Shown: in pieces, positions 23,388 through 35,686 of the stretch
Layout of the letters: each line of letters opens with the position of its first letter
Numbering within the stretch: position 1 is the first letter of the stretch
Assembly (NCBI GenBank): GCA_027382625.1
Contig: JAJKFJ010022135.1
Span: forward strand, 1 to 61,733
Direction of reading: 5' to 3'
DNA: 61,733 nucleotides
Source of the DNA: Tetmemena sp. SeJ-2015
Taxonomy: Eukaryota; Ciliophora; Spirotrichea; Sporadotrichida; Oxytrichidae
The notes under the pieces: generated by a model
Told to the model about the DNA's origin: nothing
Seen by the model: only the letters and a program-made list of their open reading frames with translations
The model's database searches: none
Program-made: the position numbers and the translations under genes

Positions 23388-26300
23388 ATGTTCGATCATA
23401 ATCCTCATGAGAAAAGGAGCACAAATTATTTCATAGAGTTTGATAATTTATAATAAATAAGAATATACCTCCACCATTGAGACTTCAAAGTCATCATAGC
23501 ATTAAAAATTAAATATTCTACTGAAATGATGATTAGCATAAAATTTGAGAATTTTAATGAGGATGAAGAGTCAACTAAGATCTACCAAATTATTGGACTG
23601 GAAACCTCACTCTTCAAATGCTGCCTGATTGTTCCTATTTTAGCCTTGTGTACAGGCTTATTCTTCCTACTGTTCCTTTATTGGTATCCTTCACTCAGGA
23701 AGAAGTTCTTTTACAATGAATGCGGACTAAACAAGGCCAAGTTTTTGCTTATTCTGGGAACGAGTAAGTCTCTCTAAAATTTGTACTAATGGATTAGGCG
23801 TATTTAATCACATGTGCTCGTACTTTATTTTTCTTTTAATCGAGTTTTAACGAACATATTAGTGGGTCATATTGAGATTGTCGACATTCAAAACAGAAAC
23901 CAATAAATCGCATAATTTTTGAGTGCCGAGGAAAGCAAAGCCTACATAAACTATCCATTCCTTGTAAGAAACATTATATCATAATAAACTTATCTATAGA
24001 CTTTCACTTACCGATTCATTTAATTTGAGTATGACTACCAAAGAGACATGTTTGCTCCTATAGTCTTCAAGTCAAAGCTTCCTTACTCTGAAATTCATTC
24101 ACAGTACTCAGCTGGAGTCTAAAATTAATCAACCTACCTCATGTAACTTATCAAGTATGGGAAATGCAACATAGAAGTTCCTATTAAGAGTATTCCAAGG
24201 CTCTTGATTCAAATTTAAAGCATTTTTTTATTCTTATTCAATTGATTGAAGAAGTCTTGAACCCATTCTATTTGTTCCAAATATTCTCCATGGCCCTTTA
24301 TGGTACTGGGACGGTTATCAAGCCTATGCTTCCTGCATTTTGATTATCTCAGTATGCTCTGCCTTAACTTCTCTGGTTGAGACCCTCAAGAATCTGAGAT
24401 CAATTAGGAAGATGGCTCATTATTCCTGCCCTGTGAATGTAATGAGATCAGGATTGGAAGAAGAGCTCACTATGATCAGCAGTGAGGAACTCGTTCCAGG
24501 AGATGTAATAGAGGTTCCAGAAATGACAAATATGCCATGTGACTTAATTCTGCTAACAGGAAGCTGTATAGTAAATGAAAGTATGCTCACTGGAGAAAGT
24601 ATTCCAGTCATTAAGAATCCACTACCTTTTACTAACGACATATATGACGTAGATGCTGACAGTAAATACACACTCTATGGAGGAACTAAAGTTATACAGA
24701 CTAGAAAGTTTGGAAAATCTTAGGTCCTTGGATTAGTAATCAGAACAGCATTTGTTACTACTAAAGGCAATTTAGTGCGCGATATATTGTATCCCAAGCC
24801 TAACAAGTTCAAGTTCTATTAGGATTCCTTGAAGTTCATTTTGGTGATGGGAATCATAGCAGTGATTGGTTTTCTCGGAACTTTACCATTTATGATAGCT
24901 CAGGGGTATGAACCATGGGCAATTATTGATAGATCTCTTGACCTCGTAACAATTACTGTACCTCCAGCCCTTCCTGCAGCTATGACAGTTGGAACTGTAT
25001 TTGCAATCAATAGGCTTAAGAGAAAGAAGATCTACTGTATCTCACCTCCTAGAGTAAATGTGAGTGGTAGAGTTAACTTGATGGTCTTTGATAAAACTGG
25101 AACTCTAACTGAAGATGGACTTCAAGTTTTCGGTTTTAGAGGAGTCGAGTAAGCAACTATCAATAACAAGTAAGTGAACGTGTTTGGATCTTTTACCCCA
25201 GATTGCAAGTCTTATTAACCAAGCCATCCGTGGTGGCAAGACAAACTTGAGCTCGAAGAAAATAAGGAAAATCCCAGAACATTATTCCTCGAAAGTTTGG
25301 CATCTTGTCACTCTATAACTTATGTTAATGGAGAACTCATTGGAGATCCATTAGATGTTAAGATGTTCTAGGCTACTAACTGGTAACTAGACGAAAATAT
25401 GATTGAAAACAATGCAGATGAGTTAATCTTAGCACAAGTGAGACCATAGGTACAAGCTAATAAATTAAAATATGACAGAGCAGATTCCATGCTATCTTAA
25501 AGTGATATTAGTGCAGTAGGTGGAAGCCATGTGAATTAAATTAATTTAGTACCAAAATAATTATAGTCTAGCTCTCATCCGACGATTTGATTTTTCTTCC
25601 AAGCTTCAAAGGAGTAGCGTCATAGTCAAGAATATGATTGATGGTGAATTCCGATCATACATAAAAGGCTCTCCTGAGAGAATAAGAGAGCTCTGTAATC
25701 CAAATAGTTTACCAGAGAATTTCGATGAAATCCTTCAAATTTACACTGAATGCGGCTATAGAGTTCTTGCAATGGCTACTAAAGCATTGAACTTGAATTT
25801 TGTGAAGTCATAAAAGATCTCAAGAGAAGAGGTCGAAAGCGATATTAGATTCTTGGGACTTCTAATCATGCAGAACAAACTGAAGCCAGTTACAACTTCA
25901 ATAATTCAGACACTTAATTAGGCAAAGATCAGAACTATAATGGCCACAGGAGATAACGTACTCACTGCTATTTCAGTTGGAAGAGAGTGCAATATCATTA
26001 AATGATTAAGTTATAATATTCTTAATTTCATTGATGGCGAATCAGAGGTATTTTTAGGCGATGTGAAGAAAGATGATTATGGTAATGAAGTCATATTCTG
26101 GAAATCAACGAAATCTAATCGCCATTAATTACAGCCAAACAACTTAGTGCCAGACAGGCAGTTTTACTAAGATGAATCCTAGAGACCAGGCCACTCTCAT
26201 CCTCACATATCTAATCAACTATTGCTAGAATCTTCAAGATAAGATGATAAAGAGTCGGTGAATGATATTGTTAGCCTTGATGATTTTCCTTGGTAGCACC

Positions 26301-27935
26301 CTCCTGAAGCATATTCAATTGGCATTACTGGAAAAGCCTTTAATTTGCTTGTTCAAGATACCTCTTAGGTTGCTATCTTGCAGCAAGTCTTGTTGAAGGC
26401 ATAAATATACGCAAGAATGTCACCTGATGATAAGGCTAAGCTTGTTGAATAGCTACAACAATATTGCAAAACTGAAGTTGGCATGTGTGGAGATGGTGCA
26501 AATGATTGTGGTGCACTAAAATGTGCAGACATTGGTATCTCACTCTCCGAAGCAGAGGCGTCTATTGCAGCACCATTCACTAGTCAAATCCAAGACATTT
26601 CAAGTGTGGTCCTAGTTTTAAGAGAGGGTAGATGCGCTCTAACAACATCATTCCAGATGTTCAAGTTCATTGAGCTTTATTCTATGATTCAGTTTGTAAA
26701 TGTCACCTATCTTTACATCATCGCCTCAAACTTGACAGACTACCAGTTCCTCTACATCGATCTATTCATCCTTGTACCTCTCTCCATGTTCATGGGATAG
26801 ACAGCTCCTTACAAGCACCTTACTCCACATCTCCCTTCAGGCTCTCTCATAAGTTTGCCAGTGCTTACCTCTGTCCTAGGATCAGTAGTCGTCTAAGGAT
26901 CATTCTAGATATTCATGTTCTACTTTATCCAGTGGTGGTCTTTCTACAAACCTCCTCCCACCCCTGATCCTAACAACCCTGACTCCTCCATGTCATGCTA
27001 TGAGAATACCTCCATGTTCCTAACTTCTCTTTACCAATATCTCACTGTGGGAATAGCTTTCAGTATTTCAAAGCCTTTCAGACAGCCAATTTACACCAAT
27101 CTATGGTTCACTTGCTCTCTCCTCATCCTCTTCGTCTTCAGTTTGTACATCACTCTTGCCAGTGACTCTTGGATTGAAACTATCTTTGAACCCAAAGAGG
27201 ACATAACTCTTCATTCAATATAAAGTGAGGGTATTTTTATCTATAACGATGGAATTCCGTTTGAGCCTCTTAGTGATTTGCTTCGTTAATAGTATTTGCA
27301 CTTATCTTTACGAAAAGATAGCCATCTGGTACATTTCCCTCTGGTGGAAAGGTAAAAAGGAGCACCAACGCCAACTTAAGATGAAGCAAGAAATAGAAGC
27401 TCAGTAATAGGATCTAGAGGGAATTAATCAAAAGACTTAGCTAGATTTCAAGAAGAAGTAGAGTAGTAATCATTAAATAAGTGATTTCAAGTGAATAATT
27501 TAATCTATTTAAATTAAATCAGGTGGGTAATTCATACTCGAGTCCTTAGAATTAAAACCTAAGATAACTGAATCAGAACTTAGCTGCTGTTACCCCCACT
27601 AGTTAGATAAGCGGGGGTAGGAGTGCTTCATAAGTTGCTGGTGGCTAGGGCAAATACGCGCTAGCTCTTAGTAGCCATGATGCGAGTAGTAAGAGACTCA
27701 GTGGAGATACCAATAATGAGCTTAATAATCCTCAATTTCGCTGACCAGTGAAGGCTTCAAGATGTAGAAGCAACTTAGGTTTTGTATTTAATTAACTTAA
27801 TTGAAGATAATATCTACCTCTTTGAATTGCCTAGATAATCGATTTTACAATCCTATGATAGAGGCTCCTATTTCAGAGGACTTAGAATACGAATCGGATT
27901 ATCTTGATGAATATCTAGGTTCGGAGGAGGTAAGA
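23388..27935 (+). CDS. P5B-type ATPase (ATP13A2-like)
   Basis: Core P-type ATPase motifs appear in order: the actuator motif LTGES near 24.59 kb, membrane-helix-4 motif PPALP at about 24.96 kb, phosphorylation site DKTGT at about 25.09 kb, KGSPE near 25.66 kb, and hinge GDGAND near 26.49 kb, then four or more C-terminal membrane spans. PPALP with CISPPRVN is typical of the P5B subfamily, whose characterised members export polyamines from late endosomes or lysosomes. The N-terminus is acidic and Q-rich, and a hydrophobic segment near 23.6 kb is the family's N-terminal membrane anchor. The start is uncertain: 23388 is the first ATG in the correct frame, but that frame is open back to about 23.27 kb. 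Four pointer inserts are resolved. The tail after 27.49 kb (Q/S/N-rich, then acidic) changes frame at unresolved junctions, so the end is approximate. Confidence 0.88.
23439..23543. other. IES, pointer TTTGA
   Basis: TTTGA is at 23439-23443 and 23544-23548. Removing 105 bp takes out a TGA and joins STNYFIEF to [15 protein letters not shown]. This makes the apparent ATG at 23526 internal to the insert. Confidence 0.85.
23764..23862 (+). other. 99-nt intron (GTAAGT...TTAG) or IES (AACGA)
   Basis: Two removals both keep the frame. A spliceosomal intron from GTAAGT to AG gives LGTMGHIEIV. A pointer AACGA (23759-23763 and 23849-23853) gives [13 protein letters not shown]. The strong donor favours the intron, but the sequence alone does not decide. 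Confidence 0.6.
24204..24241. other. IES, pointer TTGATT
   Basis: TTGATT is at 24204-24209 and 24242-24247. Removing 38 bp joins IPRLL to [12 protein letters not shown], a conserved P5-ATPase segment, and removes a TGA. There is no GT or AG at the ends, so this is not an intron. Confidence 0.95.
25534..25558. other. IES, pointer AATTA
   Basis: AATTA is at 25534-25538 and 25559-25563. Removing 25 bp joins GGSHVNY to [16 protein letters not shown], the conserved nucleotide-domain segment of P5 ATPases. Confidence 0.93.
25995..26027. other. in-frame IES carrying TGA, pointer TCATT
   Basis: TCATT is at 25995-25999 and 26028-26032. The 33 bp insert does not shift the frame but carries an in-frame TGA. 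Removal gives [19 protein letters not shown], as expected after the TGDN motif. Confidence 0.9.
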
Positions 27936-28818
27936 ACATATATTCAAAACTCAAATATGATAAGGAACTAGAATTAAATTATGATATTGCAAAAATACAA
28001 ATATTTAATTGTATACAGATACTGTTTGAACATTCATTTGTATTATAATGGGAAATATATTTCTAACAAATTAAAATAAATTAAAATATGCAAGTTAATT
28101 AAGACTATTTTAAGCATGCCTATTAGAATGAAAGTTAGAAGTTAAAATAAAGAGGAAGCATGATCCTCCAATTTATATGATGCAGTGACAGGTGCTCTTG
28201 TATTAAGTATACATGGAGCAATTAGCATCTCGTTATTTGCAGGGTCATGACTTTCTACTTTCATTTAAATAGGCAAGTTTGCTTTGCTTAAATCAGTCTA
28301 AATTAACTTTTACCTTTTAATTAAGACTAATTTAAAACAAGATATGATTGCTTGCCTATAGAAATGAAATTAGAAAACACAATAGGAAACATGCTCCTTC
28401 AATTAATAATTGTCAGTTTTCCTTGTATAAAGTATATAGCTGCTATATTCACCCCTATCAAAGCCTTATTATCAAACTAAGGAGAGAAAACTATAAATTT
28501 GTAAACTCCAAAAATAAAGGCCAGAATCTAAAAACAGCAGTACTAGAATATCCTAAGTTTCATCTTCAGAGAACGAAAGTGATGATAGCAGGAATAGTAA
28601 AATAGCAGCAGCTCTTAGTAGTCCAGTAGCCAATTTTTAATCCTTAACTTCTGAAAAGCAAGTTTAAAAAGACAAACCCTTAAAATATTTAATTATTACT
28701 TCTCTTTGTGCCACCGAAAGAGGAGCTTTCCTATTTTAGGTTAAAATTTACCATGATTATAAGTATTATAGCTGAGAATTTAAAGGAGCATCGAATAAAT
28801 TTTTTGAATAAAATAAAA
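27936..28818. other. spacer with diverged tandem duplication
   Basis: A unit starting TTAATTAAGACTA occurs at about 28095 and again at 28317 and stays recognisably similar for about 130 bp (offset 222 bp). Short open stretches occur but show no clear gene. The last part of the ATPase tail may extend into the first 200 bp. Confidence 0.5.
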
Positions 28819-29160
28819 TTGGACAAATCTTTGGCAGTTCAAGTGTATCCAATTTAAATATAAACTACACTATTCAATTCAGAATGAAATTTATCATCCT
28901 TGCTACTTTTGTGTGAGAGAACTAAGTACAGAGTTACAAGCAGCGCACATTTAATTAATATTGATATTAGGAATATTAAGAGAGTGGACGCTTCATATCT
29001 CAATGCTGAGAGGTGTTAAGGAGATATTTAAAGAAGAAACGCATATTTTCTTTAATTCGCTATTGAAAAAACAGGAGATCAGGTGGAGGAATTTGTGATT
29101 TCAACTTCGACTAAGTTGCAGCCCTGCCTTATTATTTTAATTAATCTTCGATTTTAATAT
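28819..29160 (+). mobile_element. MITE-like repeat, copy R1
   Basis: One of four related copies in the window. It shares GGCAGTTCAAGTGTATCCAA at the 5' side and GTGATTTCAAC plus AAGTTGCAGC...TTATTATTTTAATTAATCTTCGATTTTAAT-like blocks at the 3' side with R2, R3 and R4. The family shows imperfect terminal inverted repeats of the type GTGRCAGTTGAA. It has no coding capacity. Confidence 0.7.
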
Positions 29161-29325
29161 AATTCTCGACTTCAGAAAAAATTAATGAAAATAACTCATT
29201 CTCAATACTTATAATATTTTGTGGCTTTTATTCTGTCAATTTTTAACATCTAAGTGTTATTTTATCAATATATTTTTGAAGGGGCCACAAATTTTGACTG
29301 TGCTTTTGTATAGGCTAATAGATAT

Positions 29326-32300
29326 ATGATGGACTTTGATTTGGAACTTGAGGAAGAAGGAATTGATGTGCATGGTGGTTTGCACCCATCTGATGCACCC
29401 ACTTAAATAGAAGACGAATCTCGCACTCACTTCCCCTTTGGGGCGAGAGGTCAGCAGCAAAATCTGCCTTCCTAGAGGATGCCAAACGTTTTCTCTAACT
29501 AATCTCCAGACTACGACAACCAAGCAAAGAGAGGGGGATAGGAATGGGCTTAAGAGGAATTTAAGACTGCTGATAATTTCAAACAACTCGGTGCATATCC
29601 AGGCTAATAGTTTGCATCGGCTACTAATGCGGCCAATTACGGACAACTCGGAATCAGCCCAAATGGGTTTGGACCTGTCAATGCTTTCAACTAAAATGAG
29701 GTGAACTTTTATCAGGAGAATCTGACTGAGCAAAAGTAAGCCACAAATATGCTTGGGAACTAAACCACGAGAGTCAACAGAGGCAGCGAGTACAGGGGAG
29801 TTAAGGCAAACTTAGAGGACAGAGATGAAACTATGCCACTCAGACTGGCTAGCTAAAGCATGAGAGTTAACTCTAAAGCTAGCTAATAAGTGGATAATCT
29901 GCTCAAGTCCTTCAAAACACAGAACAAGATTACAGAGGAAAAGTATAATTAAGATGATGAGTGTAGCAAATATGTAGTAGATGAAAGACATAAAAATCAG
30001 TCCCTCTCTCCAGTTAACAGAACCCAACCTAATCAAGATATAAATGCTCCTATATCTTCTTTTAAATAAGATGTAACTTAGGGCAACAACACGCCATCGC
30101 ATAAATTGCAACCTCAGAACCACGCCCATACTATTGAGCCTTCTAAGTTTAACACAAAAGCAAATTAAAAGCAGGGCAAGGAAGGTGATGATGGGGAATT
30201 CCAAATTAATGATGAGTACGAGCGGATAGATGAGAACTAGTGCGATGATGTTAACAAGCTGCTTGTGAAGAGGGCAACTAAAGCTTGCAATAGACTCATT
30301 AAGGAAAACTCTGAACTCTTCCGCCTCAACTAAACTGCTTGAAAATTAATTTATGTTTAAAGATATAGCAATTAGATTTACAAGATTAGTGAGATGAGTC
30401 AAGAGTTGGACGAGACTGAGCTTTACTACAGTGACTTGCGTTCTAAACTCATTGAGAGAGCCCAACTAATAAAGAAGATCATGGCTAATCCAACAAAGCT
30501 TCACAAGATAAAAAAGAACCAGATAGTCAACGCCATTTAACAAGAAATGGATAACGACCCTGGCGAACAACCTTACTTAATTATATTATTCTTTATTTTA
30601 TGTACTGGGTAGAAGAAAATCAGTACTACAATAATAAAAATTGTGTTAAAGTTTAATAGATAATGACCCTTATTATACACAGAACTAAGGCTCTATTCCC
30701 ACGCTAAGCACAGGAATGTATCTCGGACCTGGAGTGCAAAATAAGCTAGCAGTCGCCAATCGCAAGCACAACGAGGCTAATAAATTTATATGAGTAAAGA
30801 CTTAAGTTTTATTTCCCCTTTTGAAAATAATTGAACTCTAAGAGCAATAAATAAGGAGATTGGAGTCAGTTATTCATAATTAATTCAAATATGAACTTGA
30901 ATCACTTCCACTCTAGCTTTCATCCACTCCAAAAATTGTAATCTTGCCATCCATTCTATCCACACAAAAAATAATTTAACCAAAGTGTGATTATAATTAT
31001 CCACAGCTCAAGTAATATTTGTTTAGTGACTCTGGATCAGTCAAGCCCTCTTCTCTTTATTCCTCTGCTAGTAATTAAAAAAATAAGTAAGGTCAACAAA
31101 GAGAAGAAAGAAAGACCACCACCCAGGAAAGCTTGAAAAAGACATTCATAAACCAAAATTTCAAAAGCATCATTCAGAGCATGCCCCAACCTAATTCAAG
31201 CAACTAAGGATCATCGGTGAATAACTAAAGATAGGCGAATCCATTAGAGTGCTATGATTTCAACAGAGACATCGAAGAAGATCTCTCTCCTAGGTTACAT
31301 ATCATAACTCATCTAAATATTATTATAAGTTCGAACAGGAATACAATCAAGATAATGATAATGACTTCATGGTGGTTGAATTTCAAAATAAAAAGGCCCA
31401 GCAGAGAAATTAATCTAGATCACTTGAGAAGAGAAGAAACGGAGGCTCAAATTTTGATTCATTCACTTATCAGTAATACGAACACTTAACTTCTCAAAAG
31501 AGATTTCATAAAGATTTATAATAGTTTAGAGATAGTCTTTAGGGAATCCCGCTCCTAAATTTTATGCGCACTTGAAATCAAACAAGAAAGTTTCTCATGC
31601 AGTTGAGGAACAGATAGTAGCCACCTATTTTATAAGGATTTTAGGAAGGCAGTATACTCACTTCGATCCAGACTAATATAGGCCAGACAAAAAGTTTCTG
31701 GCTATCGTACATGAAATAGAAAGCCATTTTAGGTATACCTTCTTTTCCAAGCCAGACATAGTGAGAATAGAATCTTGGATTAAGAAACTTTGCGATGACT
31801 GCTGTGGTAAACTTGTCTTAATGAGAAATAGAAACAAATACATAAAGTTACTCAGGATTTAAAACTTTAAGAACCTATTTCATATTATAGATTTGCGTAA
31901 TGGAGATTAAGAGACTTGAGGGTATTTTTAAAAAGATGCCACCCAGTGATGGTGAAGACCTTAGGACTATTTAAAATCATGAGGTCCTGGAGATAGAGAG
32001 TCTTACTAAACTCAAGGGAGGAAAGAAACGAGAGAAAAGCAAGAAGAAGGCGCAAGAGATTTATCATTACAACGTACTCAAGGCCAAAGAGTAGATTAAA
32101 TAGCTCAGTTTTACTATCATTAATAGTCTAGATTGAAAACTGCAGAGAGCAGTTGGATCTATAAGCAAGCATTAAATCGGGAAGTCAGAGAAGGTAATCA
32201 TTAGAGCCACCTTAGAAAGTAATTGGAACTCTTGTGCGAGGCTCGGATGGACAAATGAAGCTTGTGTAAAGCAGCAAGAAAAATCCCTCTGAATCTAGGA

Positions 32301-34030
32301 ATTTGAAATTCGTAGAGTATACTCAGCAATCTAAGAACCTCACTCCAAGCAATAAGACTCATTTATAAAAAGGGTTTCCCTTCTAAACTGCATCCTCAAT
32401 TATAATTCTGAATTTAAATTCTGACGATTGAAATTTTTATAAGAGAAGGATGAACTCTTAGGATGAGACCATGTTTGACTCAACAATCTCACCTATTCAA
32501 GGAAGGACCTTCAATGGAGATTAAACCACTGCATTGCAGTCAGCAAATCATACTGCAATCAAAGCTATCAATAATCTTTCTAAGATATCCAAAGCTAATG
32601 TTAGCAAGACAAGAGCAGAGAGACCCTCCACTACTTCAACCGTATCAGCTAAAAATCAGGCCAAACTATTCAATATAGCTACTTACGATCACACATAAAT
32701 TCGCCCAAATAGTAAGACGGTAAACACTTAGTAGCGCCATAAGTTTGTACCAGAAACTAGCATGCAAAAGAACTAATCAATCCAAAGAAATGAAGTAAAG
32801 AAATTTTATTCCCAAAACCCCTTTGCAGTAGCAGAGATCTCATTCTTTTGTCAACCTATAAATACCCATTATTCCTTAGTCTGACCTCAAGGGCAATCAA
32901 TAATGCCGCATAAGCATAGACAAATAGAGATCATGAAAAGAGACAATATAATTATTACGATGATACCTCAAAGATTCCAAGTTTATTTTAACTAACTAAT
33001 TAGCTTTTTTCTTTGAAGTGAGAATTACTACAAATCCTTCTAAGGGAATAGTAATCAAGATTCTTATTAAAGAACTATAGGGCTCACTAAAACTCAACTG
33101 CTCCTGTTTAAGTTTAGGTGGTTCTTGACTCTCATAGAAGTAATAATGATAGTTTCCTTTTGTCTAATGAGGATGTGAGAAGCGTTGGAAGAAGGTCCAG
33201 GGCTGAAAGGAATGCTATAAGGAGCTAAACTAGATCACCTTTGAGCTAAGCATGATTATGATAATACTCGGGATTAGAAGACCTACCACAAATTTATATT
33301 TTTAAAACTAATTTAAAATATGATGGTGAGAAAAAGCCTCGACAGGATGGAGAGAGATATATCGCAAATTTTATTTTAACATGATAAGAGATATGATGTC
33401 AAATTCTAGTTGTAGAAGAAGCAGAAGGGAGAGAGAAGCAGCAGCTGCGGGTAATAAAGAAAATAACCAAGAAGCTTTGAAGCTTGATTATAATATCAAG
33501 GTCCAAAAAAGAGCCTAAAACTTCTTAAGCACTAGAGCCCAAAGAGCAAAATTAGATGAGTTCTCCAAACTTTAAAAATTGCCAAAGCAGCTAATAAATT
33601 CATTTAACTATATCTAGATTTTTAAGCTAAGAAAATTAGAGAAAGCAAATTCCTCAAATCGAGTTGGAAAAATTAGATGAGACCCTAAATTATCAATATA
33701 ACTAGCAAAAATTCTACCAGCCAAGTATAACAATTATTGTATGATTAAATGATAAGCAGCACAAAGAGTTCAGTGACTTATTAAGGAAGTGAATTTTAAA
33801 ATTTTTCCCAAACTTCATCCTCACTAGCCTTAATGAGCGACCAGATTTAAAATCTCATATAGAATCCCTTGATAATTGAAAATTTGAAAGAGCTTCAAAA
33901 ACTTAGATAAGATACTTAAAGACTTCTCGAGATGAAAAACAAAATTCTCAATAAGAACAGACTCATGAACTTAACTAGAAAATTTTAGATGAGACTAGTG
34001 ATTTAATTTGAGGCTTATTTCTTAAAATGA
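29326..34030 (+). CDS. Q/N-rich protein with unrecognised folded segment
   Basis: ATG 29326 (or 29329) begins MMDFDLELEEEGIDVHGG. The first frame runs about 338 codons with some 20 UAR codons. Two pointer inserts (30327 and 30556) are resolved, giving LFRLNQIYKISEMSQELDE and MDNDPYYTQNQGSIPTL. A folded-looking segment follows at 31.55-31.88 kb (FYAHLKSNKKVSHAVEEQI, RQYTHFDPDQYRPDKKFL, ESWIKKLCDDCCGK), then a lysine-rich part, a T/S/Q-rich part (32.45-32.9 kb), and a basic coiled-coil C-terminus (LLEMKNKILNKNRLMNLTRK) ending at TGA 34028-34030. Several later junctions are unresolved. I do not recognise the family. Confidence 0.65.
30327..30368. other. in-frame IES carrying TGA, pointer CAA
   Basis: CAA is at 30327-30329 and 30369-30371. 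Removing 42 bp takes out an in-frame TGA without changing frame and joins ENSELFRLN to QIYKISEMSQELDE. The pointer is short, so the exact ends could shift. Confidence 0.7.
30556..30664. other. IES, pointer GACCCT
   Basis: GACCCT is at 30556-30561 and 30665-30670. Removing 109 bp joins QQEMDNDP to YYTQNQGSIPTLSTGM. Confidence 0.88.
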
Positions 34031-34087
34031 TTAAATTAAAAGGAGGAGTTTATCATAAATTTATTTCTCACACTTTATCTCTCCCTC

Positions 34088-35490
34088 TCATTTAAGCTTT
34101 GCGCAGCTCTTTGCCATATTTTTCCAATCATTTCTAAGGTATTCACTGATCTGATAAGCCTCCTCTTGAACTCCAAAGTTATCTTGATCTCTCTTCCCTT
34201 TTGCCTAACTTTACGCTTTCATTGCCTCCATTAGCTTGTTCACTAGCAAGCTTAAGTTTTCTCCTTTCTTATGAGCTCCATCGATCTTCCAACCTCAGCC
34301 AAGATAGCACTATTACTTGTGTCATTTATAATCTTTCTCCTCATCATACATGCGCTCATAATTTGGCAGTTCCCTTCTTAAAAGTTCCATCTTTTTCTCA
34401 ATGGCTTGAGTCTTGCGAGGTATCTCATCTCTCTCATCATCACTGTCCTTGTCTTTATTCTTGTCCTGGTCTCTTGAGTTCTCTCTATCCTTTTCGGCTT
34501 GCTGTAGGGATGCCGCAGATGCGCTAGTAATTTAAAAGAGAGAAGAGGTGAAAGTCGTTGCGGTTTGCTTGGTCTTCATAAGGTGTCTTAGTGAAAACCT
34601 CTTCTATAGGCAATCGCCATCATCTGAATCATCCATCTCATCTTTCTAATTCAAGTCAGCATCCGAATCGTGAAGTCCAAGCTAGTCTACAAACTTTTCA
34701 TCCACTCCATGAGTCAACCCCAAATCTATAGGTTATTTAGAAAGATGAGTATAGCTACTTACAGTATTTCAAAGCCTAGTGTCCTTAGAGATTTATGGCT
34801 TCTCCGTGCTCAATGCTCTTAAGATCAGCTCTAATTACTTGTCTCTTCTTTTCTGTCCACGCTTTCTCTCCTTAACCTTTGCTTTCAACTAAGTATTCCA
34901 GCTTGTTGATGTAGTTGAGAAGGTAGAGATTTTAAGCTTACAGGCCAATGAGCTACTTCTCATTATCAGCCACTGGATCGATTACCACTTACGCCTGCTA
35001 ATTATTACTAACCTAAGCTTAATTATTTTGCCTTTAAGGTTGTTGAGATGTAAGTGCGTTAGAGTTGGTTTGCTGGCGGAGATCCATTATTGTGTCTCTT
35101 TTATTGAGATTGCTAGGGAGGAGGTTGATTAATAACCCCACCAGTACCTAATGATTGCTAGTAGTTTTATTAGGCGCTTTGTAATCCGCCCGAAGCAACT
35201 TGAGGAACTTATGGTTGCTACTATCTTTACACATTTTACTGCTGGTTACCTTAATAATTGCTGCCTGAGTTTGGTTATGCCGGCCTTTACATCTGTGATT
35301 AGTTTCCCTGGTTAGTTGATCGAGATATATTCTAGTTAGGTGCAATTGACGATCCTCCGTTGTAACTACCAGCTTGTTGAGTTGTCTACTACTAATTTTA
35401 GTATGTATAGTTAGTAGTGCTACTGGAGAATACACTCAGAGGATTTATTGCACTGGAAGAGGTGCCGCCATTATTCGGGTACTGACTCAT
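34088..35490 (-). CDS. Q-rich protein with charged conserved-looking core
   Basis: ATG 35490 gives MSQYPNNGGTSSSAINPLSV and then about 150 residues of N, Q, S and G with many UAR codons. A frame change near 35.05 kb leads to a folded core: LLNYINKLEYLVESKGQGEK, AWTEKKRQVIRADLKSIEHG, ALKYCKQLYSS. An acidic stretch follows (LGLHDSDADLNQ, DEMDDSDDGD), then a charged helix (KTQAIEKKMELLRRELPNYE), and the end is QISEYLRNDWKNMAKSCAKL with TGA at 34088. The junctions near 35.05, 34.73 and 34.34 kb are not resolved. The composition suggests a nuclear or RNA-associated factor, but I could not match the core to a named domain. It converges with the upstream plus-strand gene (57 bp gap). Confidence 0.7.
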
Positions 35491-35686
35491 TCTCAAAATT
35501 ATTATTTATAATCTTAATCCTTATAAAAATATGAGGTCTATGGATGCAATGAAACAGCAGTTATATGATGAATGTTTAAAGATAAAGAAATTTAGAATTG
35601 AAAAATTATAAACCTACTTGCAAAAAGTGTATGCTTTTAACTTAAAAATATCCAATAATTTTCATTGTCTGATGTGCTCTTGGTAG

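Noticed and set aside
23526..23777. ATG 23526 as the start of the P5B ATPase
   Set aside because: It lies inside a TTTGA-bounded insert. Removing the insert joins the upstream acidic frame directly to the ENFNEDEE segment.
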